DNA from: Symbiodinium microadriaticum
Taxonomy: Eukaryota > Sar > Dinophyceae > Suessiales > Symbiodiniaceae
Direction: 5' to 3'
DNA: 64,000 bases
Assembly: GCA_001939145.1 (NCBI GenBank)
Contig: LSRX01000834.1
Location: 229,803-293,802, forward strand
Shown: one piece after another, positions 22,441 to 35,700 of the stretch
Numbering within the stretch: position 1 is the first letter of the stretch
Layout: every line of letters begins with the position of its first letter
The notes under the pieces: model-generated
Seen by the model: only the letters and a program-made list of their open reading frames with translations
Database searches by the model: none
Told to the model about the DNA's origin: nothing
Program-made: the position numbers and the translations under genes

Positions 22441-22963
22441 TGTGAAAATCCCAGGTTTAAGTGTACAGCTGGGGATCACTCGGTCCGTCAACAGGCGTGA
22501 GGCTCAAGGGCCATTCATGTCGAGTTTCTTCAGATTTGCAATAACAGGACAAGGAGTCAGCTTAGTGAAGTAGCTAAGTCTGGCAGATTCTGTTCGGCTG
22601 TGTGCGAAAAACAATTCGATCGCGGTGCGCCATTTAGTGGTGCTGCCATGGGAGTTTGCCGTCACGAACTTTAGGCTACGGAGACGACAGATGTCGGGCA
22701 ACTCAGGGAACCCAAACCATCATGATCTACCTCCTGGTCAGACTACCGAAGATGTTGGTAGCAGGGAAAGAGTTTCGACGATTCAGCAGGAATAGTACGA
22801 TTGCTTCGCAGAATTTCTGAGGCTTGCGATGTGATCCCTGAAAAATCAGAAGACGCGCCACATAGTCCGTACCCGAACCGGGGTACTCACGGATCAAAGC
22901 CGAAAGGCCTCTTGCCGGCTCTGCACCATTTAGCTTCATCACACTCATGGTATCGAATGATAG
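22441..22963 (+). mobile_element. putative 3' LTR of the copia element
   Basis: It starts TGTGAAAATCCC after the polypurine tract. The 3' end is set only provisionally at a ..CAGTCA near 22963. No 5' LTR with this start is visible in the window. Two antisense frames of 65 and 73 codons fall inside it and are not called as genes. Confidence 0.45.
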
Positions 22964-22979
22964 CTAGTAACAGTTAGTA

Positions 22980-23590
22980 CTCGTACAGTCAGTGGCAACT
23001 TTCCTTCTGGACTGTGGCACCTTCACCCCCAGACCCGTCAATCCCTAAACACCCTAAACCCAATCGTGGCTGCCTGAATGCCCCCCGCAGCCCCTGCGTA
23101 CCAAAGTGACCCGCCGAGCCCCCTGCTGTGGATTGTGGCCGCTGTGCTAAAACCCCACAAAACCTAATCTATGTAAAGGAACCTTAACTCAAACTTAATT
23201 CTAATTGGCAAGGCCCCATGCCAAATGTTTCCATCAGCTGAGGGCTCAAGCCTGGAACTGAAAGAAGCCAGCTCTTGGGTTTGAGGTTGTGGTTTTAGGG
23301 TTTAGGAGACCCGAAACCCTAAAGCCGACACCCTAAACCCCAAACCCTGCACCCTAAACCCTAAACCCTAAAGGAGTTGAGCGTTTAGGAGTTTCAGTTT
23401 AGGGTTTTAGGATCTTGGGGGTCAAGCTTCCGGCCGGGCTTGGAGTTGAGGACAACCCTGCCGGACGAAGACCTGTCTTCGGCCCCTAAACCCCTAAACC
23501 CCTAAACCATCCTAAACCCCTAAACCCCTAAACCCTATAAACTCCTAGACCGTAAACTAACATCATCTAAGAGATAGATCCCTGCGCTCG
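22980..23590. repeat. intergenic, with CCCTAAA/TTTAGGG blocks
   Basis: CCCTAAA units at 23302-23372, a short TTTAGGG block at 23375-23412 and CCCTAAA again at 23484-23545, just upstream of the ATG at 23593. Confidence 0.8.
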
Positions 23591-23592
23591 CA

Positions 23593-23675
23593 ATGGGCTG
23601 CGGAGCCTCCACGGAGCCAGGAAAAACTTCGTTGAAAGCGCTGGAGGAACCGGTCGTTCCAGTGGATCCCTCGAA
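23593..23675 (+). CDS. possible first exon with N-myristoylation signal
   Basis: ATG opens a frame beginning MGCGASTEPGKTSLKALEEP and ending near a GTTTAC donor. MGCG followed by Ala-Ser is a classic acceptor for N-myristate (Gly2) and palmitate (Cys3), suggesting membrane anchoring. Such starts are frequent in dinoflagellate proteins from general knowledge. It follows a CCCTAAA array. It may be the first exon of the WD40-like gene downstream, but no phase-matched join was shown; it could be an independent gene. Confidence 0.5.
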
Positions 23676-23679
23676 GTTT

Positions 23680-25240
23680 ACAAGTATCTCGGCTCTTTTT
23701 CGCGCACGGCTTGGGGTCGTTTACTGTAAGGTTGATAGGGTTCGCGATTTAGGCTATTTCGGCGGTTTTTTGGCCGCATCTTCACTGACAGCGTAAGCCT
23801 CGTGTGGGGGTAGCCATTACTCGCTTTACCCTCGGCCCTGAAACCTTAAATCTCAAACACGAGGTTCCGGCTTGCATGTTTGGCTTGGGGTTCGGGGTGG
23901 ACTCGACCTCTAGGATGTCGCGAGTAAGGGTTTTTCTGCTGTCATAAAGTCACGACAAACTCGTTGAATCCACCACTCCTGTGACCGACACTTAGTGAAT
24001 TTCGTGCTCCAGAAGCAGCGCTCGAGGAACCTCAACAGTCCAATCGTATGACATGACAAGAGCAAAAGCAATGATGTAGACCTTTGAATTTGTTTTGAGA
24101 TGTGGCTCTTCTAAACCGTAGTTGCTGAGTAGGTAAGATTCAATGTGTCGGGGTGAGCATGGTTCATTGCACCGCATTAGAACGTTTCGGCTTTTCTGGC
24201 GAAGGAACTCAGCAACTACGTAGGATAAAATCGGCTTGTGGCTTAGCGTTTAGAGTTTCGGCCAGTCCCCTCAACCTTGAACCCGTTTCCAATCCCAGAC
24301 GAGTCTTAAAACAAAACTGCCACTCAAGCTATGCAATTTGCCCAAGAACCCTTTTGCAATGGAATTTACACAAGGTATGTGTGGAGAGGGGGGGAGTGAT
24401 TATACGCTCGTGCACGGGAAACCAATGGACCCCCGAAGCATACCCACTTTTTTTAGACCTTCCCTCCGCAAACCAAGAACCCGCACATCCTAGACCTGAC
24501 AGACCGAAGCCCGGAACCCCGAAAGATCAAAAGACCTTACCTGGGGATCCAAAAACCTACGTGTTTTAAGGGTTCTACCTTCTAATGAAGGGGTCGTAAC
24601 CTACCATTTTGTAGGGTTTGGGGTCAGGGGTAAGCCTGTATAAACCCGAGCTGAGGTGTTTGCAAGAAGGCACAGGGTCAGAGCGCCACCTGGCTTGGTG
24701 CCTCCCAGTTGCTCGTTATCTCGGGCGACAACGAAGCGGAGGCGTTGGCTTTATATAAGAGAGGGACATGACTGATGATAATAGAATGTTGGGGTGTGTT
24801 ATGATGCTATTACTACCTATTTGTAGCCCTGTATTCGGATGGAAGGCGCGGGCCAAGTTAGCTGGGCGTAGGGCTACGGGTCCAGGCTATTCGGATCTTG
24901 GTCTTCGGATTCAAGGTTTACGACTCAAGAGATAAGGAGTTCTGCGTTTTGGGTAGTTTGCAGCTGTTCTTGTGTATGCTGGAGACTTCTCGAGGGCGAA
25001 TTTTGGCTTCAGGATTTGTTGAGTGTTTAGGGCCGGTAAAAGGGATCCTTGCTGTGCAAACCATACATCAGACGCACTTGAATCTCCGGAGGCCCTTAGA
25101 CAACCCAAATGAGGCTCTTACTCTTATAGCCATCTACAAGAAAAGTTGTAAAGACCGCGGCGAGACGCGATCAAACTACGAGAGTGACGATAAACCGCGT
25201 CGAAACCCTAGAGCCAAAACAGCAACAGGACATATGTGAC
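23680..25240. other. no recognisable exon
   Basis: Unique sequence with frames up to 138 codons (24153-24569) that carry no recognised domains. The frame at 24898-25239 may include spurious coding. Confidence 0.4.
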
Positions 25241-25401
25241 CCTAAGCCCGAATCCCTGAAACCCTAAACCCTAAACCTTAAACCCCAAACCCTAAACCTT
25301 AAACCCTGAACCCCAAACCCTTAACCCTAAACCTTAAGCCCCAAACCCTAAACCCTAAACCCTAAATCTCCAAACCTTAAACCCCAAACCCTAAGCCCTA
25401 A
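25241..25401 (-). repeat. CCCTAAA array before an exon
   Basis: About 22 units of CCCTAAA/CCTTAAA, ending eight bases before the exon at 25410. Confidence 0.95.
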
Positions 25402-25409
25402 CCGTGAAG

Positions 25410-25478
25410 GTGCATCCTCTGGAAGTCCTCGATCTGACGACGACAACCTTCCAGGAGGCTTGCGCCCGACTTGGACAT
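25410..25478 (+). CDS. exon, WD40-like gene
   Basis: The acceptor CCGTGAAG lies just after a CCCTAAA array; the donor is CAT|GTAGAAAA. Twenty-three codons, phase 0 at both ends, read VHPLEVLDLTTTTFQEACAR then LGH. The exon starts with G (AG|G). The following intron opens with a (GA)n tract and TTTAGGG-like units. The helical, uncharged-to-acidic peptide is not diagnostic alone. Confidence 0.5.
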
Positions 25479-25495
25479 GTAGAAAAATGGGAGAG

Positions 25496-25538
<43 letters not shown>

Positions 25539-26681
25539 CGAGGTTCAGGGATGTTGGGCTTAGAATCTATGGCTATGGTTTAGGCTTTCAGGCTAGGGTT
25601 TTACGACTTAGGGTGTTGGGGAATTTCTGCCTATGTTTTCGAGGTTTTCGTTCAAAAGAAGCGTGTATAGACAGTACAGAGTATGATGAGAGGTTGTGTA
25701 GATGATCGCCGTTGCGCGGAGTAGATGGGGTTTATGGGCTGCATCCTTGCACTCTTGCTACTGTCACGGTGCTTCCTTTAGACGCCTGAGCGGTGACTAT
25801 GAAAAAAAAAACAACATCAGCTTCATGAAGCCTCGTCCCTCGGTAACGTGACAAACACTGGGGTTAGATAAGGTAGTTCCATTGTGCCCTGTGCAGAAAA
25901 CTCGGTATCGAGCGTCCTACGTGTTTCTAATGATGGTGTCACAGCAGCAAAAACCCAAAGAGCATGTTGAGCAGGGTTGGTTCACCACACCAAAAAATAG
26001 CTGCCATCACAAGCCCCTTAAAGGCTTCGTGAGGCTATGCCTTGTCAGGCCCAAGGCTTAGGATCTAATTTTGATGGGTTGCAAAGCCATCCGATCCCTA
26101 AACCCTATAAAACCTAAAACCGTCCCTTTGAAGAAAAGCAAGCTCTCCAACACCCAGGGCGCCTACGGCCAGGTCGAGTCAAACCCTAAACCCCGAAACC
26201 CCTAAACCCCGAAACCCCTAAACCCCTAAACCCCTAAACCCTAAATTCCTAAACTCGGAAACCCCAAAACCCCCTAAACCCTAAACTCCGAAACCCCTAA
26301 ACCCCTAAACCCTCAGCCCCGAAACCCCGAAACCCCTAAACCCCTAAACCCTAAACTCCGAAACCCCGAAACCCCTAAACCCTAAACTCCGAAACCCCTA
26401 AACCCTAAACCCCTAAGCCCCTTGTCAGTGCTAGGGAACGGGGGGTCCTTCGTTGTCTTCAGACCTCTCTGCACTGTTCCTCGTGCAAGGCGTAGAGCCG
26501 TTGCAATCCCAAAGGCTCCATGTACCTATTAAGGGAACCCTTTTTCCAGGCCTAAAGTATAATTATACAATATAGTATGTTGTATATACTTTAAGGCCTT
26601 AAAAAGGGTTCCTGGATAGGTACTGTTAAGCCGCCTCGGGAATTCTGGCCATTGTATAGACGTTGGCCTTAAGAGGGGTTC

Positions 26682-26716
<35 letters not shown>

Positions 26717-29700
26717 GGTATAGGTGCTGCTAAGCCGCCTCAGGGGGCTGCCCAGGGCTATCCAGAAAGCCCTATAAACGCTGAGCCCGAAGGCCTGAAG
26801 CATTTTAGTTAGTACCCATAGGCTCCTAAGTAGTTCCTTTTTGTGGTTTATATTTAGACTCCTAGAAAATAATCCCCAGAAGGAACTACTTAGGGGCCTA
26901 TGGGTAGTGCCATTCCCGGTTGGTCCCGATGCAGTGACTCTATCGCATAATTACACCCACCGTATTGCCATGATTCAGCCCTGCAAGGAAATCCGTAAGG
27001 CGCTAAGGGATGATCAGTACGGTCAGTACTAGCCCCCCTGCCAGTCCCTAAAGAAGTATTCTAAATTACGCTCCCGAGAACCCCAAGCAACCACTGAAGC
27101 CACCCGGAAGGGTTCAGAGCTTGGATTTCATGAGAGTGGAAGCTTGCTGTCATTCTACTAGTAGGGCTTTCTGGGTTCTTGTTAGGGGAGCTAGTTAAAG
27201 TTACCATAATTGAAGAAACCATATTCTTTACTGTAGATCCCCATTGTGGTAACTTAAAATCCCAAAACAAGAGCCCAGCTTTTGGGCTTTACTGTTGCAG
27301 GCTGGAGGGGTCTTCTTGGGGTTTGCACTCCTCCTTGGTTTAGGGTTTAGGGTTTAGGGTTTAGGCGAGGGTACTCATAGTAGTAGGTAGGGTTGTCGGC
27401 CCGCAAAACGGTTTAGGGGTTTAGGGTCGTTCTGAGACCCTTTTAAGTTCCAGTTCCTGCCCAATCCCAAGCCTGCCAGCCATCAACGATTAAGCCGCAG
27501 AACCTCTGAGTGGTAAACCCCCAAAAGAATTACTGCTCAGTAGTACAGCGAGCACCTTGCAGCCATGAACGAAACTGGACAACTAGTAGCTGGGATGAGT
27601 TTTAAAATCAATAAGGAAGACGCTCTGCTTCTTGAGCCTGTTCACCAAACCTCCTCGTCTTCAGGTCGGCTCCCTGTCGCTTGGCAACAGGATGCTTGTG
27701 GTTGGGCATTATATGGGAGTTTCCGAAACTAAGGGGTACCTTATTTTGGGGTCCTTATAATAAGGATCCTACTATTTAGGGTACTATACTAGGGTCCCCT
27801 ATTTTCGGAAATCCCCATATATGTGCTGTAACATCCCTTTCCATTTTGTGGATTTGGGCAGGACCTGGAAGACAGAGCCTAGGAAGCCCGAAACGTTGAG
27901 TGCTACAGAAGCTGCAGATTGCAGCCCCAGACGCTAGATCGCACAGACGTTTCCCCTTGCCGACACGGAGACTCAGGTGAATCAGTTCTAGTTTGTTCCG
28001 TCCCATGTGGCCTTACTGCCGCTTCAACCCGAAAACCGAAGCCAAACCCCTGCACCCTGAACCCCGAACTCCGAACCCAGGGCCACTCCCTCAGCCTTAA
28101 ACCCCCCAGGAAGGGCCTCGCTTGGCCCCTGGTCACTGCCAGCCGCGACCGGCAGCGCTATGCGGCCGTCGCCGGGCTCGAGGCGCAATGGGAACCAATT
28201 TAAAAACAACAAGGGCAATGTTAGTAACGCTGATACTAATACAAATACTTATATACTATTTTAATCATAAGAAATGTCTAAGTCTAAATCTGCACAAATG
28301 TGTTTATATCACCACGACACACAGAATACAATGAGAAAAGCAATCGCACTTGGAGTTGGGATATCATGGCGTGCTTTCGGCTCCTAATCGGTTGCTATAC
28401 GTTATAGCTTTAGGGGCTTACAGGGACCTTATAGGGGCCTCAATGATCAGAAAGGAGGCTTGTACCATACATGGCATAAGACCAGAGAAACTCCAGACCA
28501 CTTAACTACAAAAAAATGTACCGCCCAAAGGGTCCAAAGTACCTACATAGTAGAATGTAGGGTTTCTATATTAGGAATTGCTATTATGATTTGGGAAAGT
28601 ATCCCCCATAACAGTACCTAGGACCCTTTGGGCCGTAGTAGACCTTAGATCATCGTGGGGTTCGTTTTGCTATTGGAATCTCTGGGATGCCAGTGTAGTT
28701 GTACAGAGATTAAACGGGATGGCCTTTCAATGCTGTCCTTCCTAGCCGCTGAAGTGTAGTACCTTTTGTTGCATACCTTTCTTATCCACGACCCTAACCG
28801 CAACGCCCTCCTCCCCGTGACTTTGGAGCATATTCTTAGTGTGAAATGACATGAAGGATTTAAGACACTCTCGGCCAAGACACTCAAGGCCCAAAATCCG
28901 TGACATTTGAGGCACGAGCCAAATCGTCATTTCCGACGTCCGTCAGGAAGCCCCCAACAGCGAGTCACCCTGGGTATATGCTATATACCCATAGGCTCCT
29001 AAGTAGTTCCTGTTATATTTAGAATCCCATAAGGTAATCCCAAGAAGGAACTACTGAGGAGCCCATGGGTAAGGACATGGGCCCCTAGGATTCAGGGATT
29101 CGTGTAGGGTAGGTCTAAATCAGTCTAAGGGCGCTAGACGAGGCTTCGGCCTAGGGTTTATACGGGGCTCAAGAATCAGACTGGGGCTTGGGGGTAAGTT
29201 ATCTACGGACCACAGCGGGAGAGTATGACCAGCTATTTAGAGACGTATTGTCGGCAGAATACGAATTCGGGCTTGGGGTCTTGGCCCAAAAGTACCTATG
29301 TAGGGATTACTTTGAGGCCAAAGTATATATACGATTTGGGCACACGGACCCTTAGGGGAATCAACCCTGGGACCGCAAACCCTAAACCCTAAACCCTGAG
29401 GTGCATGTGCGGAGCTCCGCAACGCACGAGACGACGCTGACGCTGAGGGTGCCTGGCCAGGGCGCCGCTTATGCATCACGGACTGAGACTGTGGGTTTTG
29501 GTTTCTGGGCTTCGTCCTCAGGGTTCCGAATCATAATAGTAATAGTAACAATAACAATCATAATAACGATAATACTAACAAAGACTAGCAATAATAACAA
29601 TGATAACAACAATAATAATAATGATAATGGTGTTATACCTCAATGGGGTTAGAGGCTTAGGGTTCAGGTCAGGGTTCACAACAGATAGATGGCATTGTCA

Positions 29701-32700
29701 TAAGGATCAGGGTGTCTTCTTATGCTCTCTTAAAGGACTTCCAGAGTTGAACATCTTCATGGCAAGATCCTTACCTTTGTGCGGCTTCTGGCCCTCGGTT
29801 ATCGTAGCTTGTGGCATTTTATAATTTAGGGGTTCAGGGTTTAGGATACAGCATGGTATGCGGTATAATGATGGTAGATTATGGCATTTGACAGTAGTTT
29901 ATGGTACACTATCGTCGGGCCTGGGAGTTTCAGTGGGGGGATGCTGGGGTTTGGAGTTTGGCTCAGGGCTTTAGGCTTTGACCCCGAAGCCCAAGTCTAC
30001 TTTGAGGGTTCAGGGCTTAGGGTTTAGAGTCTATTTTGAGGGTTTAGGGTTTAGGGGGAGCATACGGCGTTTTGTGCTTGTTTACAGTGTTTTGTGTCGA
30101 GCGTAGGGTTTCAATGAAAAGTTCTTCAAGGTGCCTGTGGGCATGTGTCAAGTTGTGACCGCTCCGCCGGGTTTCTGCATGTTCACATTCATATTCATCT
30201 ATGCGGTTGAGAGGCATGCTTTAAATGTCAAAGCAATCCATGTGGCAGTTCGGGAAAGTGAGGGGCGCCCCACCAATGCAGATCCCACACAAAGGGCCGC
30301 ATAGAAAGGACCCCAAGCTTTCCCAAAGACCTGAAAGACACGATATGCAAGGTCTCCAGCCTGGAGTTCAGCCCAGACGGCCGGCACTTGGCCGCTGTTG
30401 TGGACAATGTCTGTACGGTCTACGACATGGAGGTGCTACCTATATCTATATATCTATACATCTATACATCTATATATCTATATATCTATAGATCTACATA
30501 GCTACCTGGACCCTGAAAGCTCTACACTCTTTACACGTTGCCGGTTCGTAGTAGGGTAGTTCTCTGCACTAGGGTTCCCCTTTTCGGTTCCCAATTTTCG
30601 TGCGGCACCCTTTATAAAAGAGGCCCCGAAAACGGATCCTAATTTAGAGAACTACCCTTTCTCATCTTCATGTCCTGAAAAGGGCATTGGCTTGGGCTGC
30701 AGGAAGTACATCGAGCTTGGGCTTGTTGCCTCGAGTCGTTCGGCAGGTCCTAAACCCTAAACCCCTAAACCCTTAAAACCCTGAAACCGTTAGACCCTAT
30801 AAACCCTAAATTTAAACCTTATAAACCCTTAATCCTAAACCCCTATAGACCCCTAGACCCTAAACCCTATAACCGGTAAGCTGTAGTGAATGTGGGAACC
30901 CCAAGTCATCGTTGTAGGATTTAGGGTTGAAGGTTTAGAAGGTTTAGGGTTTTCGGTTTAGCTAGGGGTTTAGGGGCCCTTTTTAGGGTTTATGGTGATG
31001 GAATGGTCGAGGCTTTCTAAGCTTCTTGGGCTCGGTTGTAGACAAAATACTCGCATGGCCCTCCCAGCCGGCAGCCTAACTGTAACTATAACTATGACGT
31101 AGTTTCTATATATATATATATATATATGTAGACATGTATACAGACAGATGATACTATTGAAATATGTTTTGTTTTGCCATTTCAGGCCTGGAGGGGTGGG
31201 CGGATCAGAAATTTAGGACCCTGGCTTTCCCCGATGCAGATTTCCATCCAAGCGCCCTTTGCAGGGCAATCTCGTGCTCACGGTGGAAGGGGAGAAGCTC
31301 AAAATGTCAGCATGCTGGTACGATGCGGACACTTTGCTCTCCCTCAACGAGTGGGTCATCTACTACCACACCCTGAGCTCGAAGGACGGTCTTTACGCTT
31401 TTGCCGAGGACAAGGTCATTATTGGGTTTAGTATATAGGGCCCTTCATCGTTGGGAGCAACGTCCCAAGAAAAGAGGCATCTCGTTTGTTCTGTCACGGA
31501 TGGGCTGTTTGCGGCAGGACTTCCCTCTACCTCCAATGTATCTAGTCCCTTTTTTTATGGCTGCCTTTGGCCGCCTGTCTGAGTACAGTAAGTACTACTT
31601 ACTACATATCTGTAGGCCCTAACCCCAAAACTTGCTAACCAAGAGGCAACTACTGCGAAGAGTATAGGCCGTGGCTCCGGGTTTATGGTATAAGCCTTCC
31701 CGCTGGTCACTTGTTTCCAAAATCCTTGTTTTATGGTACGAATGTATGTGGACATACGTGTATGTATGTATATATATATATATATATATATATAGTTTCG
31801 TTTATTGATTTATTTACGTCTATATCTGTTTCTACTTCTATATCTATAACTAGCATTATCTATAACTATGTGTATTTCCATCCCTATATTTCTGTCTTTG
31901 TATCTGCATCTGTATCTACATCTAGATTCATGTCTATGTCTATGTCTATACATATATACCAGTACAAACACATGCACATGCAGCTTCCAGGGTTTGGAGT
32001 TTTTACGTTTGAGTACACTTCGCTTTGGTCAGTGCTTGTTTCGTGTGTGCACCCATCCTCATGACATGTCGTGACCACCAGTGTTATGTCCGCATCATAC
32101 CCGTCATCTCCCAAACCGAGCCCTAAACTACGGTTGATGACATACAACCTGCATTGCCCATAATAAGGAACATACCATAATTCCCGTAGTTTTGTGTCCT
32201 TAAGGTAATGCAGGACTTATATCACCAGCAGTAGGCCCTAAACCCTTCATCGAAAAATAAGGATCTCAGGGCTCAGGCGAGAAGTTTTCGGGGACGGGCT
32301 TTGGGGCCTGTGGATGCAAAGCTTTGGGGTGTCGGCTGAGCTTCTGGGGCTCTAAGCGAAAAAAATGGCCCAGCACCCATAAACAGCTATTATCCTACAT
32401 ACTTGTAGGGTCCAGGTAGTGCCTCTTTGTATGTAGGTGTTTTTGGTACTTTTGAGATTCTGGCTTTCGGTTTCAGGATGTTTTTTTGTCAATTCGTTCC
32501 GTAAGCCCCAAACACAACTTCAGTCCAAAACCGCCACAACCTATGGAAGCCCAGGCTCAGAAGGCCCTATAAAATCCGCAAAAACTTAAGCCTCCTTATG
32601 GAACCCTATAGACTACTAGTAGTCTTCTTCTCATTAATCTTTCTAGCAGTATTAGTATCACTAGTGCTGTTTTCGTTTATCAGCATGCTTGCTATTATTA

Positions 32701-35700
32701 TGACTATCATACTGCTACTACTATTATCATTGTTATTATTGTTGTTACTTATTTAGGCCGCTACTACATCACTGGGCCCTAAACCCTAAATCTTGAACCC
32801 TGGACCCGAACCCCAAAGCCCGGTCATTGGGCCTTTTTGGGTGCAGGAGCTGGTAAACAAGTGGGAACTGCCCCAGGGCACCGTCGCCGAAGCGCATGTG
32901 AGCAAAGACAAGAAGTTGCTTGTCTGTGGTTTCGGGTTTAGGGTTATGGGCAGTTTGGGATTTAGGGTTTAGGATTTAGGGTTTTAGGGTTTAGGGTTTA
33001 GGGTTTTAGGGTTTAGGGTTTAGGGTTCAGGGTTTAGGAAGCAGTTTGGAATTTATGGGGTCCAAGAGTCTAAGAACTTGGTGTTCTATAAGGACACGGT
33101 GTAGGGTTTTGGAAAAGGGTGTTTGAAGAGGCTTATGGCAGTTTATGGGGGTTTTATCAAAGGTGTGTAAGGTTCCAAAGGACGCAATAATTAGGTGCTT
33201 GGGTTTGGGATAGATGTAGTATTCGGGATGCTGAACCCTCAACCTTAAATCCCCTTAAAGCCTAGAGCCCTGAACCCAGCAAAGCGAGAGCCCTCAACCC
33301 CAAAACCCTGAAGCCCTTAACCTTTAAACTCAAAAAACGACATCACGAACCCCAAATCCCTCCCTAGTAGAAGCCCCAAAGTTGACAACGCACTAGCCCC
33401 AATCCTGAAGAAAGTCGTGTATAGGGAAAGCCCAGCACTATTTTGTCCGCAACCCGGTTTTCCAACTTCCTGGGATTCGCTAAACCCTAAACCCTAAAAC
33501 CTAAGCCCTAAACCCTAAACCCTACAAACCCTAAACCCTACAAAACTCCGCAACTCCTAAAGCCCAGCAACTGCTAGGCTCTTGGTCTCTGACGACAATG
33601 CCAAACTGAAGCTGCTGGCATGGGAGCCGGACATGAAGGCGCTGGACTTGGGAGGTTTAGAGTTGGACTTGGGAGGTTTAAGGTTTTGGGGTTTTCGGGG
33701 TTTTCGGGGTCCTTGGGGTTCTTGATAGGGGGTTTACTAGGGTTATTTAGAGTTGATAGGGAGGTTTAGGGTTTAGGGGTTTTGGGGTTTTCGGGGGTTT
33801 TTGGGGTTCTTGTTGGGGGGATTTAATAGGGTTATTTAGAGTTGATAGGGAGGTTTAAGGTTTAGGGGTTTAGGGGTTTAGGGTTTTCTGGTGTTCGGGG
33901 TTCTTGTTAGGGGAGTTCATAGAGTTTGGAGTTGATAGGGTTGATGGTATAAACCCTGCATTACCCATAATGAGGAATATATACCCCAATCCACCATAGC
34001 TTAGGGCCCTTAAGCTCATGCCGGATTTTTTAGATCATCAACAGTCGGGTTTAGGGCTTGCGGGGCTCTTAGGGCTTTAAGGACTCAGGGTCCGAAATCT
34101 AAGCCCTAAACCCTCTTTATAGGGCCTACCCGTAGGCCCCTAAGTAGTTCCTTTTTGGGATTACCTTATAGGATTCTAAATATAATCCACAAAAAGGAAC
34201 TACTTAGGGGCCTATGGGTAGGGACGAGATGTGAGAGGTTGATGGCTGCAATTTCGTGTCTAACCGAGGGCTGTCATTTTCAGGCACCCGAACCGCCTAG
34301 ATCGATGAGATCCTCGAGTATTTCGATCCCTAAGGTAAGGTTGCCGGGCACAGAAGTTGGAAGTTGTTCGTTAATGGTACAAGTCAATGCTCGGATGCCG
34401 GCAACCCTCGATCGCCAAAGTCGCGGCCTAAATCCCTGAACCCTAATTAACCCTGTAAACCCTAAACCCACAACCCTATATAAACCCTAAATCCCCAAAC
34501 CCCTGAACCCCAGTTAAACCCTATAAACCCAAAACCCCACAACCCTAAACCCCTGAACCCCAATTAAACCCTATAAACCCTAAACCCCCTAAACCCCTGA
34601 ACCCCAACTAAACCCTATAAACCCTACACCCTGAACCCCCAAACCCCTAAACTCCCCGAACTCCCTTCCCGCCCTGGAGGCCTTCGAGACCTTGCAGACG
34701 TTTGATGCTCCACCGGGGAACCTGGGTTCCGCAGTAGTACCCTTTTGCCCCCTTTATTTCTAGGCCTTCATAATTAGAATAGGGTTTTGGGGGCGTTCCT
34801 TTAAAAGGGTTCCTTATAAGGGCTACGTTTAGGGTTTAGGGTTCTTTGGTAGTACCCTTTTGCCCTTTTTCCTTTCTGGGCTCCCTTATTAAAAGCAAAT
34901 GGTAGGAAAAGGGTGCCCTTATCATTAAGGGGCCACTGGGGAACCTAGGAACTACAGCGGCCCCAGCAACCTCATCGTGTTCTCCGACGAGCGGTCGGCG
35001 CATGTCTCGGATGGGGGTGTAACTAGGTGATGGTTCGGGTTATATGTTGTATCTTGCCCGGACTATTTATTAACATGCAGGAAACGCACTTACAAAGTTC
35101 GGTCCGGTTGTTCTCCAAATACAGCAAAGTACAAACCCTAACCCGACCCCAAACCCTGCACCTTCAACGGTCCCCTCCACATGTTGCCAAAATCGTCCTG
35201 TGGCCTTTTTTGCTGAACTGCTGCACCCAATTTCGACGGCCTCAACCACAAAGCCTATACACACACACACACCCCAAACTCCTTACCGTTGTAGTTCCGT
35301 TTTTGGGTTAACCAACGATACATAATATCTGTATATACATATACACACACACACATATATATATATATATACACACATAGAGGATGTTCTACGGTAACCC
35401 CAGACAGGATCTACGATGGAGACACTCTAAACCCTAATCCGAAGGCTCAAAGGGCCGGAGCCAAACCGCGAGCCTCGAACCTCCTCGACCCGTCCCTATT
35501 TGCTTTCTCGGAGAGCCAGAAGCATAACACGAACAAGAATACGGTTCAGGTTCAAAAATCATGCAACAAGGTACAAGGCCAAGAAGACATGTACACATCA
35601 GGCAAACCTGCTGACCATACAGTGAGTGCTATACTCTAAACCCATACTGCTTCAATTGCAATAGTTTACGTAGGGCTCAGGTTATGTTGCAAATCACTGC

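Noticed and set aside
22504-22948. Two minus-strand frames (65 and 73 residues)
   Set aside because: They lie inside the putative copia 3' LTR and have no known motif.
33568-33654. Assignment of the propeller gene to CPSF1
   Set aside because: LLVSDDNAKLKLL resembles CPSF160 strands, but the other exons do not support that family over general WD40.
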